Origin: a bacterium
GTDB taxonomy: Bacteria > Patescibacteriota > Patescibacteriia > 2-12-FULL-60-25
NCBI GenBank assembly: GCA_024654265.1
Contig: JANLIO010000051.1
Span: 1 to 7,345 of the forward strand
Direction of reading: 5' to 3'
DNA length: 7,345 bases
Below the pieces are notes generated by a model. That model was given only the letters and a program-made list of their open reading frames with translations. It had not been told where the DNA came from and made no database searches. Shown one piece after another: positions 1 through 5,711 of this stretch. Within the stretch, counting starts at the first letter, position 1, and each line of letters begins with the position of its first letter. Both the position numbers and the translations under genes were made by a program.

Positions 1-866
1 GGGAGAATTGACGTTTGTTGAGAAATGACCGACCCCGTCTGCTCGCCTGCCAGTTGCCCAGTAGAAACAACCGTATCTTTTAAATGATAGCCGAGCGTGA
101 ACCATGTTCCGTACGTTTTCCAACCGATGACAGCAAAAAGACTTGCTGTCAGAATCAAAGAAATGATAAAAAGTGCACATTGATGCGAATACATCATCTT
201 TTTCATGGATCTTGATGCTTTCTTTTGAGAAAACCACAGCGCAAAAAGAATCCACGGAAGTACCCAAACAATCTCAACCGGACGGATGGAAAGAGCGAGA
301 CCCGTAAAGATTCCGCCAAAGACAACCCGCGTCATTTTCGTTTTTTCCGCGTCCCATCCAGACAAAAGGTACATTGCCCAAATTGTAAACGAAAGAACTG
401 CAAGGTTTGGGAAGAGCCCACGGTTTGCGTATAAAATCACGGTTGGAAATGTAAGCCACGCAATAAGCCCTGCCGTCTGAGACCATCTCCCCATTGGATG
501 CAAAAATCTCCAAAGAGGATACACAACTGAAAGCGCGAGAAAGGAAAAGAAAAACGTCATTGCCCACGCACCACCCAATGAGAAGAGCAGACCTGCCAAC
601 ACCGGAATTCCTAAAAATCCGACCGGAACCAATTTTGCGCCCTGTGTCACAAAGCTACGCGGATGCATCCACGGATGCTCTATCAACGTATCCTGCGGAA
701 TTACGTAAAATCCAGTTTTCGCAAACTCTTGCGCTGTCACTGCGTTCGCTGTTTCATCCGGCGAGAGGAAAACTCGACCGCCTAATGACGGCAAAACAAA
801 AAACAAGGCGCCGAGACTGACGACAAGAATAAATACTCCTCCATTCCTTCTTATTTGTGTTTGCAT
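1..866 (-). CDS. Partial GT-C/PMT-type (GT39-like) membrane glycosyltransferase, N-terminal 288 residues
   Basis: The minus strand is open without a stop from ATG at 866-864 to the left edge, so the C-terminus is missing. The protein begins with a short basic N-terminus (MQTQIRRNGG) and a first membrane span at about residues 10-28. A loop with SPDETANAVTAQEFAKTG follows (35-52). A D-E pair just after the first span, in an A..F...G context, is typical of the PMT/ArnT (GT39, RgtA-D-like) superfamily, where an acidic residue in the first external loop is catalytic. Further hydrophobic segments lie at about 79-97, 101-119, 131-147, 153-168, 181-212 (probably more than one segment) and 231-249. 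By family these enzymes move a sugar from a polyprenyl-phosphate donor to a lipid or protein on the outer face of the membrane; the substrate cannot be read here. The start is supported by AGGAAGG about 8 bases upstream, the only clear Shine-Dalgarno in the window. It is transcribed divergently from the lysozyme-like gene. Confidence 0.75.
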   Translation of the reverse strand, partial: MQTQIRRNGGVFILVVSLGALFFVLPSLGGRVFLSPDETANAVTAQEFAKTGFYVIPQDTLIEHPWMHPRSFVTQGAKLVPVGFLGIPVLAGLLFSLGGAWAMTFFFSFLALSVVYPLWRFLHPMGRWSQTAGLIAWLTFPTVILYANRGLFPNLAVLSFTIWAMYLLSGWDAEKTKMTRVVFGGIFTGLALSIRPVEIVWVLPWILFALWFSQKKASRSMKKMMYSHQCALFIISLILTASLFAVIGWKTYGTWFTLGYHLKDTVVSTGQLAGEQTGSVISQQTSIL

Positions 867-890
867 AGCATTCCTTCCTCTCACTAGAAT
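861..890 (+). promoter_or_regulatory. Candidate sigma-70 promoter for the lysozyme-like gene
   Basis: TTGCAT (861-866), an 18-base spacer and TAGAAT (885-890) resemble a -35/-10 pair and would start transcription about 20 bases before the ATG at 920. The -35 overlaps the start codon of the divergent membrane glycosyltransferase gene, so the two genes would share a very compact 53-bp control region. The assignment rests on consensus similarity only. Confidence 0.3.
867..880 (-). promoter_or_regulatory. Shine-Dalgarno for the leftward glycosyltransferase gene
   Basis: Read on the minus strand, the bases before ATG (866-864) are GAGGAAGGAATGCT. The AGGAAGG core is purine-rich and correctly spaced. 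It fixes the start of this gene and contrasts with the other genes in the window, whose starts lack a recognisable Shine-Dalgarno. Confidence 0.55.
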
Positions 891-919
891 ACACCATACT
901 TTATTGCTACACTGTTTCC

Positions 920-2350
920 ATGAAGAAAATCTCTCTCTTTTTTATATTGGCGTTCCTCATCTTCCAGTCTTCTGGACCAGCTCTTGCAAGTAACGTCGAC
1001 CTTACGCCATACCCGAATTTTAATCCAAACCTCATTTTAACGGATTCTGATATTTTTAATGAGAATGCAATCTCACAAGACCGTTTTGTTGCCTTTTTGC
1101 GATCAAAAGGAACGTTAGCAGATCAACGTAAAATAGATATCGATGGCATTGAGAAATCAGTTCCAGACATCATATGGCGAGTAGCGCAAACGTATAAGGT
1201 GAATCCAAAGTATCTTGTCGTTCTTCTTCAAAAAGAACAATCCCTTGTTGAAAACCCGTCTCCAACCGACCGAGAGTTTGATTGGGCTACGGGGTACGGC
1301 GTTTGTGATTCGTGCTCAAAGGATGATCCAGATCTCTTGGAATTAAAAGGTTTTGCCAATCAATTGGAATGGGCAGCAAAGCAACATCGTGAAAAATACC
1401 TTCTTCAACTTTTGACAGGCGGTCTTACAATCGGTGGATTTGGAGTGAATCTCACAAAAACAGTTGATGGAATTCAGATAACCCCTGGGAATAAGGCGAC
1501 AGCGATGTTGTATAGCTACACACCTCACATTCAGGGAAATCTCAATTTGTGGAAAATTTGGAATCGTTGGTTTCGCGTAAAATATCCCGATGGAACACTT
1601 GTTCGTGACACAACGACAAACCAAGCCTATCTCATTCGTTTTGATGAAAAACGACCATTTGCCTCCGAAGCCGTCCTCGCATCACTCACAAATCCGGAAC
1701 GTGCGATTTTAACGACAAGCGCTGATCTTGACGCCTATCCGACTGGAGCTCAGATTCGCTTTCCAAAATGGGCTCTTTTGCAGGAACCTGACGGCGAAAT
1801 CTATTTGTACACAGGAGATGAAAAGCGTCACATTGCTGACACGGAAACATTCAGAAAACTTGGGTTTAACTCAGATGAAATTATACCAATCTCTGCCGAC
1901 GATCTTTCTGATATCGCGTTTGGCACGGAAATCACATCCGACTCTGAATTTCCACAAGGTGTTCTTATGCAAGTTGCAGACACAAACAGCATTTTCTACG
2001 TTGAAGATGGTGTTCGACATTCAATCGTTGATCCTATCTTTATCAAACTGTATTTCCGTGGACGCCAGATTCGACAAGTCCCTGTCGAAGAAATCCAAAA
2101 ATACTCATTCGGAAAACCCTATACTCTTCACACCGGAGAGCTTGTCCGTTCGCAAGACACGCCAGCCGTTTACGTCTTAGAGAATGATGTACTCCGCCCA
2201 ATCCTCTCCGCCGAGGTCTTTGAATCTGTTGGCTGGGACTGGAAGAGTGTTGTTTTCCTTTCTGATTCCCTGATTACCATGTACCCCATTGGCGACATGT
2301 TTGATCCTGATCAAACGCAATACACAAACCTTGCGTCTTCACCTCTATGA
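920..2350 (+). CDS. Secreted lysozyme/glucosaminidase-like cell-wall protein with four C-terminal repeats
   Basis: This 476-residue exported protein has a signal peptide: MKK, a hydrophobic core to about residue 19, and an ALA cleavage motif at 21-23. Residues about 80-215 form an alpha-helical lysozyme-like domain. It contains VNPKYLVVLLQKEQSLVE (94-111), with E106 as likely catalytic acid, then DWATGYGVCDSC (121-132) with paired cysteines C129 and C132, and YSYTPHIQGN (198-207). The same pattern (LLQKEQSL, ATGYG, YxYTPH) occurs in uncharacterised muramidase/glucosaminidase-like proteins of Patescibacteria and Actinobacteria. Residues about 222-460 hold four diverged repeats of about 58-60 residues. 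Each has a Y(L/V) strand followed by a charged turn such as DEKR, DGVRH or NDVLRP and ends in Y.xG; they are likely wall- or surface-binding. Peptidoglycan cleavage is inferred, and a structural role is possible. The TGA stop overlaps the next gene's ATG. No Shine-Dalgarno precedes this ATG. Confidence 0.72.
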   Translation: MKKISLFFILAFLIFQSSGPALASNVDLTPYPNFNPNLILTDSDIFNENAISQDRFVAFLRSKGTLADQRKIDIDGIEKSVPDIIWRVAQTYKVNPKYLVVLLQKEQSLVENPSPTDREFDWATGYGVCDSCSKDDPDLLELKGFANQLEWAAKQHREKYLLQLLTGGLTIGGFGVNLTKTVDGIQITPGNKATAMLYSYTPHIQGNLNLWKIWNRWFRVKYPDGTLVRDTTTNQAYLIRFDEKRPFASEAVLASLTNPERAILTTSADLDAYPTGAQIRFPKWALLQEPDGEIYLYTGDEKRHIADTETFRKLGFNSDEIIPISADDLSDIAFGTEITSDSEFPQGVLMQVADTNSIFYVEDGVRHSIVDPIFIKLYFRGRQIRQVPVEEIQKYSFGKPYTLHTGELVRSQDTPAVYVLENDVLRPILSAEVFESVGWDWKSVVFLSDSLITMYPIGDMFDPDQTQYTNLASSPL

Positions 2351-3138
2351 TCGTATTCGGTGCCATTGTGCCTCATTCTCCGCTTCTCATCCCATCGATT
2401 GGAAAAGACCATCGAGAAAAACTTGAAGCAACGCTAAAGGCCTGCAAAGAGATTGAAGAAGCCCTGTATTTAACAAAACCTGACACAATCTGCATGATTG
2501 CGCCTCATGGTGCGCGATATCCTGATGCATTCAGCATTAATCTTGCAGCAAAATACACCGCTTCACTGAAATCATTTGGGGATCACTCAACCGTAGTCAA
2601 CGCAAAAAGCGACTATCTCCTTATTGATCACATCCAACGTAAATTACGTTCAGAGCGTGTCCCGTTTACGCTCACATCAACCGAAGAACTGGAGTATGGA
2701 TACACGGTCCCGCTCCTTTTATTGACGAGCAATCTTGAGAATTGGAAACTTATTCCCGTTTCCCCGTCTGACCACGACGCACTGGCACACTTTGAATTTG
2801 GACGTCATTTAAAGCGAGTTTTACATTCTGACATTCGACGCGTTGCTATTATTGCGAGCGCGGATCTCTCACACGCCCTCTCAAAAGACGCACCCGGAGG
2901 AGATACACACGAAGGTTCTGCATTTGATGAAGCAATACGAACAGGTTTATCAGAAGGAAACGCTGAATTAATCATGAAAATTGCTCCGGAAATTATTGGT
3001 TCGTCTTCACAATGTGGTTATCGACCAATTGTCACACTCCTTGGCGCCATAGACGGAATGAACATGAAACCACGCGTTCTCTCCTACGAAGCTCCATTTG
3101 GCGTCGGATACCTCACGGCACGATTTGATCTTGGATAA
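2347..3138 (+). CDS. LigB-fold class III extradiol dioxygenase-like protein (AmmeMemoRadiSam-associated type)
   Basis: The 263-residue protein spans one LigB domain. It begins MIVFGAIVPHSPLLIP with H10, then KPDTICMIAPHG with H54, SADLSH with H176 near the middle-to-end, and SQCGYRPIVTLLGAIDG and SYEAPFGVGYLTARF (E248) at the end. H10, H54 and E248 are the plausible metal ligands by analogy with LigB. The overall pattern matches the N-terminal half of AmmeMemoRadiSam system protein A, where this domain is normally fused to AMMECR1. Here it stands alone and no AMMECR1 or radical SAM gene is in the window. The usual LDHG motif before VPL reads LEYG (115-118), so one conserved histidine is a tyrosine. 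The real substrate of this family is not established. The ATG lies inside the ATGA overlap with the lysozyme-like gene and has no Shine-Dalgarno, so translation probably depends on reinitiation from that gene. Confidence 0.8.
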   Translation: MIVFGAIVPHSPLLIPSIGKDHREKLEATLKACKEIEEALYLTKPDTICMIAPHGARYPDAFSINLAAKYTASLKSFGDHSTVVNAKSDYLLIDHIQRKLRSERVPFTLTSTEELEYGYTVPLLLLTSNLENWKLIPVSPSDHDALAHFEFGRHLKRVLHSDIRRVAIIASADLSHALSKDAPGGDTHEGSAFDEAIRTGLSEGNAELIMKIAPEIIGSSSQCGYRPIVTLLGAIDGMNMKPRVLSYEAPFGVGYLTARFDLG

Positions 3139-3187
3139 TCCGCGAGTCCCCTTGCCGACCCGCCCCCCCACCGACTAATCTACAAAG

Positions 3188-4840
3188 GTGAAATACATTT
3201 CCGTTGTCCCGGCTGTACGCACACCGTTCGGTGTTGATGTTTTTGATTATTCTGTTCACGAGTCAACCGACGTTCGCGCAGGGGATTTAGTGATGATCTC
3301 ATTTCGAAAAAAGAAAATCCCCGCGTTAATCGTATCCGTTCAATCGACAAGCGCCTTTTCCGGAAAAACCATCACAATCGATCCAATCCAAACCTTGATT
3401 CGCTTCCCCACTTTGATTGCCAATCTTTTAGAAAACGCATCCAACCATTCCTTCGCATCTCGTCCGTCAGTGCTTCATTCTTGGCTACGACGAATCCCAT
3501 CACGCCTTTTAGATACCATTTCCGTACAATCTCAAAACAGAACCGCGCACCCGAAGAAACCTATCCAATACGTTACGAGCTCCCCGTCTGAAATTATTCA
3601 AATGATTCAAAATGAGAAAAACGACGAATTTCAAGGAAGAACTCTTATCATCACACCTTGGCAATCTCGCGCCGATGCAATTGCAAAATATCTGGGCATC
3701 CCCGCTCTTCACGCACACGTTCCCTATGCACAAGCGTGGAAAATTTGGACATCGTGGCTTGGCAGTCCTACGTCCTGCGTCATAGACTCTGGAGTGGGAG
3801 AAGATCAGAGTCAGAAATCCATAACGTGGGAAGTTGGTGGAAATATTTTGGTGACGACTCGTCTTGGAGCTTGGCTTTCTCATTCTGCGGATCGAATTAT
3901 TGTCGATGAACCGGAAAACGATGACCATAAGGAAGATGAACAAGAGCCTCGTTTAGATGCGAGGTGGATCGTGGATTCTGTTCAAAATCTGAATCCATCC
4001 GTCGACGTTATCCAGATCGGAACAACGCCGAAACTTCCTGCGTCTTTCCCAAATACTATTCTTTGGGAAACGATTCCGTCCATTGATCCAAAAATCCTCT
4101 ACGATCACAAACAGCGTGGCGGATATTCAGAAATAAAACGTCTTTCGAATTACGCGATCCAACAAATCCACGACGCTCTCCTTGCGTACCAACCCGTCAT
4201 TATCATCGACCCGTATCGAGACGATGAGTTTCAACAACAGATTCACAGCGAGCTTGGCCTCAAACTTCTCGGCTCTTCCTCAATCCCAATTTTCAACCTC
4301 TCCGATCTCCACCAAACAGGCCTCCCAAAAAACGCACTTGTCATCCTCCTTGATATTGCGGGAATTGGCGGAGTAATCGAAGATATCCGAAAAAAAGAAC
4401 GTGGCGTTATCGCGTGGCGGAGACTTTGTTCCAGACTTTCTCTATTCAATTGCCGACTTCTTGTTCAGGGCGATGAAGCACAACTCGAAGAAGCACGAAG
4501 CTGGCTTACACCAACTGGGCTGAAAGCAACGTGGGAAACAGAGTCAAAATCACGTCACACCTTCAAATATCCACCCGCGCACCCACGAATAAAAATAATC
4601 GTTATTGGCGATAAGAATGTTGCCTCCAATGTTCTCAGTGATCTTGAAAATAGGTTACCCAACTCATGGACCGCAGAAGGAGTACATGAAGTTCAAATGT
4701 CAGCTTCGCGCACCACGCGTTGGATTATCCATGTTCTCCCCAAAAAAGCAGATCAAGATCCAAACGAAATCCACGAAATACTTAGAAAATTCGCAAAAAC
4801 CTGTATAATCGACCTTGACCCAATCGCATTTTTCAGGTAA
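3188..4840 (+). CDS. priA-like: Degenerate PriA-like protein (primosomal protein N' family), predicted ATPase-dead
   Basis: This 550-residue protein keeps the PriA architecture. The N-terminal 3'-end-binding domain is at 4-52 (FDYSVHES...RAGDLVMISFRKKK). A helicase lobe 1 relic lies at about 125-300: GRTLIITPW at 150-158, ILVTTRLGAWL at 220-230, and IIVDEPENDDHKEDEQEPRLDAR at 237-259, which aligns with the PriA IIVDEEHD..YK motif and its P.Y.ARD. IGTTP (277-281) occupies the SATP position. A lobe 2 relic lies at about 330-440. The C-terminal domain runs from KYPPAHPRIKI (460-470) to IDLDPIAFF (541-549). Functional PriA is about 730 residues and restarts stalled replication forks by loading DnaB. 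Here the Walker A region reads YVTSSPSE (128-135) with no GKT, DEEH reads DEPE (240-243), QVAGRAGR is unrecognisable, and the eight zinc cysteines are absent (no CxxC). Yet the frame is intact, so a non-helicase, possibly DNA-binding scaffold role is inferred. The start is GTG, the first start codon after an in-frame TAA at 3176. Its position before def and fmt supports the identification. Confidence 0.8.
   Translation: MKYISVVPAVRTPFGVDVFDYSVHESTDVRAGDLVMISFRKKKIPALIVSVQSTSAFSGKTITIDPIQTLIRFPTLIANLLENASNHSFASRPSVLHSWLRRIPSRLLDTISVQSQNRTAHPKKPIQYVTSSPSEIIQMIQNEKNDEFQGRTLIITPWQSRADAIAKYLGIPALHAHVPYAQAWKIWTSWLGSPTSCVIDSGVGEDQSQKSITWEVGGNILVTTRLGAWLSHSADRIIVDEPENDDHKEDEQEPRLDARWIVDSVQNLNPSVDVIQIGTTPKLPASFPNTILWETIPSIDPKILYDHKQRGGYSEIKRLSNYAIQQIHDALLAYQPVIIIDPYRDDEFQQQIHSELGLKLLGSSSIPIFNLSDLHQTGLPKNALVILLDIAGIGGVIEDIRKKERGVIAWRRLCSRLSLFNCRLLVQGDEAQLEEARSWLTPTGLKATWETESKSRHTFKYPPAHPRIKIIVIGDKNVASNVLSDLENRLPNSWTAEGVHEVQMSASRTTRWIIHVLPKKADQDPNEIHEILRKFAKTCIIDLDPIAFFR
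4804..4809 (+). promoter_or_regulatory. Candidate -10 element upstream of def, inside the end of the priA-like gene
   Basis: A perfect TATAAT lies 40 bases before the def ATG, within the last codons of the priA-like gene. The -35 region is poor (TTAGAA at 4782-4787 with a 16-base spacer). It could give def a promoter of its own, but coding sequence can contain such a hexamer by chance. Confidence 0.25.
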
Positions 4841-4849
4841 AAAAAGAGT

Positions 4850-5338
4850 ATGAAAACCCTTTTAGTCATCAAGCATCCCGCTAAATCCCTCCGCGAGCCA
4901 TCCAAAGAGGTTGATCCAGCAATCATAGAAACGCCTGAATTTCAGGAGTTTTGCGACATCATGGTTGCGACAATGTATGAAAAGGATGGAGTCGGACTTG
5001 CTGCACCGCAGGTTGGCGAAAATGTTTGCGTTATTGTTGTGAATGGGGAGGAAGCTCCTGAGGTTTATATTAATCCAAAAATTTCAAATGCGTCCGAAGA
5101 AATGCAATCCGGCGAAGAAGGATGTTTAAGCGTTCCCAATGTTTGGGGAATTGTGAATCGGCACAAAACGATCACCGTCACAGCCTTTACGCGCGATAAT
5201 CAAAAAGTCGAACGGAACGTAACAGGAATAGAATCGATCATCTTCCAACACGAAATCGATCATATCAACGGAATTCTTTTTATCGACAAAGCAACAGAAA
5301 TCACAAGAGGAAAAGAGCACCTCGGCCAAGCGCTTTAG
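4850..5338 (+). CDS. def: Peptide deformylase
   Basis: This 162-residue iron/zinc hydrolase removes the formyl group from the N-terminal methionine of new proteins at the ribosome exit. All three family motifs are intact: GVGLAAPQVG (47-56), EGCLSVP (90-96) and FQHEIDHINGILFID (132-146). Metal ligands are C92, H134 and H138; the catalytic acid is E135 and the motif 1 glutamine is Q54. The length is normal for a bacterial deformylase and the start MKTLLVIKHPAKSLREPSKEV gives the usual short N-terminal lead-in. It begins 9 bases after the priA-like stop, so the two are probably co-transcribed. The bases before ATG (AAAAAAAGAGT) are only weakly Shine-Dalgarno-like. It acts with fmt, which lies downstream beyond a repeat-filled gap. 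Confidence 0.97.
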   Translation: MKTLLVIKHPAKSLREPSKEVDPAIIETPEFQEFCDIMVATMYEKDGVGLAAPQVGENVCVIVVNGEEAPEVYINPKISNASEEMQSGEEGCLSVPNVWGIVNRHKTITVTAFTRDNQKVERNVTGIESIIFQHEIDHINGILFIDKATEITRGKEHLGQAL

Positions 5339-5364
5339 AATTTTCCTGAATCAGGGTTCGCGTA

Positions 5365-5392
5365 GAGCGTGAAACGTGGAGCGTGGAGCGTG
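5365..5392. repeat. Heptamer microsatellite GAGCGTG x4
   Basis: Four consecutive heptamers read GAGCGTG, AAACGTG, GAGCGTG, GAGCGTG; the preceding bases TCGCGTA (5358-5364) look like a decayed fifth unit. It lies shortly after the def stop. No function is apparent; a length-variable tract made by slippage is the simplest reading. Confidence 0.8.
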
Positions 5393-5426
5393 AAGTCAAT
5401 AAAAGTCTGTAAAGTCCTTTTTATTA

Positions 5427-5496
5427 CGTCATCCCGAAAGCATTCGAGATCCCTTTTCATCCGTCATCCCGAAAGCATTCGAGATCCCTTTTCATC
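5427..5496 (+). repeat. Two identical 35-bp tandem repeats
   Basis: Two exact, adjacent 35-base copies (5427-5461 and 5462-5496) begin CGTCATCCCGAAAGC and end GATCCCTTTTCATC. A third, diverged copy follows at the same phase from 5497. Exact identity suggests a recent duplication. There is no spacer between copies, so this is not a CRISPR array. Confidence 0.92.
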
Positions 5497-5530
5497 CGTC
5501 ATCCCGACTGAGGAGGCTCTGCGACGAATG

Positions 5531-5576
5531 GAGAGATCCCTTTTCAAAATATATTTACTTTGATGAGGGATCTCTC
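5531..5576. repeat. Perfect 10-bp inverted repeat at the centre of the island
   Basis: GAGAGATCCC (5531-5540) pairs perfectly with GGGATCTCTC (5567-5576) around a 26-base AT-rich loop. The loop itself has TCAAA (5544-5548) facing TTTGA (5559-5563), which could extend the hairpin. This is where direct copies meet inverted copies. In RNA from def it would form a sizeable stem-loop, but it lacks the terminal U-tract of a classical terminator. Confidence 0.75.
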
Positions 5577-5711
5577 GACTACGCTCGAGATGACGGAAAT
5601 GAGAAAAAGATCCCGAACGCTTTCGGGATGACAGAAAATTCCACATCTCCTTTAATTCTGGATCCCCGGGTTAAACTCGAGGATGACAGATATATTCCAA
5701 ATTCCCCCCAT

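Larger units (their letters stand above)
5427..5688. repeat. Cluster of six dispersed-repeat copies, three direct then three inverted
   Basis: The direct copies are 5427-5461, 5462-5496 and 5497-5544; the third carries an enlarged middle, ACTGAGGAGGCTCTGCGACG. The inverted copies are about 5563-5595, 5603-5633 and 5659-5688. On its own strand each starts (C/T)GTCATC and most end in a GATC-containing T-rich or AT-rich edge. Several have a small internal palindrome: TCCCGAA/TTCGGGA with loop CGCT at 5611-5628, and TCTCGA/TCGAGA with loop CTACGC at 5573-5590. Similar GTCATCCCG... elements are widespread as dispersed non-coding repeats in many bacterial genomes. No transposase is present, so they would have to move in trans if they move at all. 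Confidence 0.8.
5339..5711. other. Gene-free intergenic island between def and fmt, filled with repeats
   Basis: No credible gene lies in these 373 bases. Short open frames here translate only repeat sequence. In order the stretch holds a heptamer microsatellite, a few AAGTC-containing short repeats (5393-5416), three direct copies and then three inverted copies of a small dispersed repeat (5427-5688), and 23 bases of AT-rich then C-rich DNA directly before the fmt ATG. It splits the otherwise tight priA-def-fmt cluster. The last 23 bases contain TATATT (5691-5696), a weak -10-like hexamer, but no convincing -35. Confidence 0.8.

Noticed and set aside
225..820. Plus-strand open frames of 64-108 codons
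   Set aside because: They lie antisense to the continuous minus-strand membrane protein frame, which has coherent hydrophobic spans and a recognised motif.
1728..2180. 150-codon plus-strand frame inside the lysozyme-like gene
   Set aside because: It is an out-of-frame shadow; the repeats and motifs are in the longer frame.
3509..3943. 144-codon minus-strand frame opposite the priA-like gene
   Set aside because: It is antisense to a frame with clear PriA-like motifs, and its own translation shows no recognisable domain.
5339..5355. CCTGA/TCAGG palindrome after the def stop as a terminator
   Set aside because: The arms are separated by one base, leaving no room for a loop without losing most of the stem, and there is no following T-run.
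5427..5545. Direct repeats resembling a short CRISPR array
   Set aside because: The 35-bp copies are directly adjacent with no spacers, later copies are inverted and diverged, and no cas gene is nearby.
5369..5646. Short open frames on both strands across the def-fmt gap
   Set aside because: They translate the dispersed repeats (for example RHPES or PTEEALRRMERS patterns), have no ribosome-binding site and no domain signal.
5427..5688. Insertion sequence or MITE with a target-site duplication
   Set aside because: There is no transposase and no clean terminal inverted repeat with flanking direct duplication; the structure is several small copies rather than one element.
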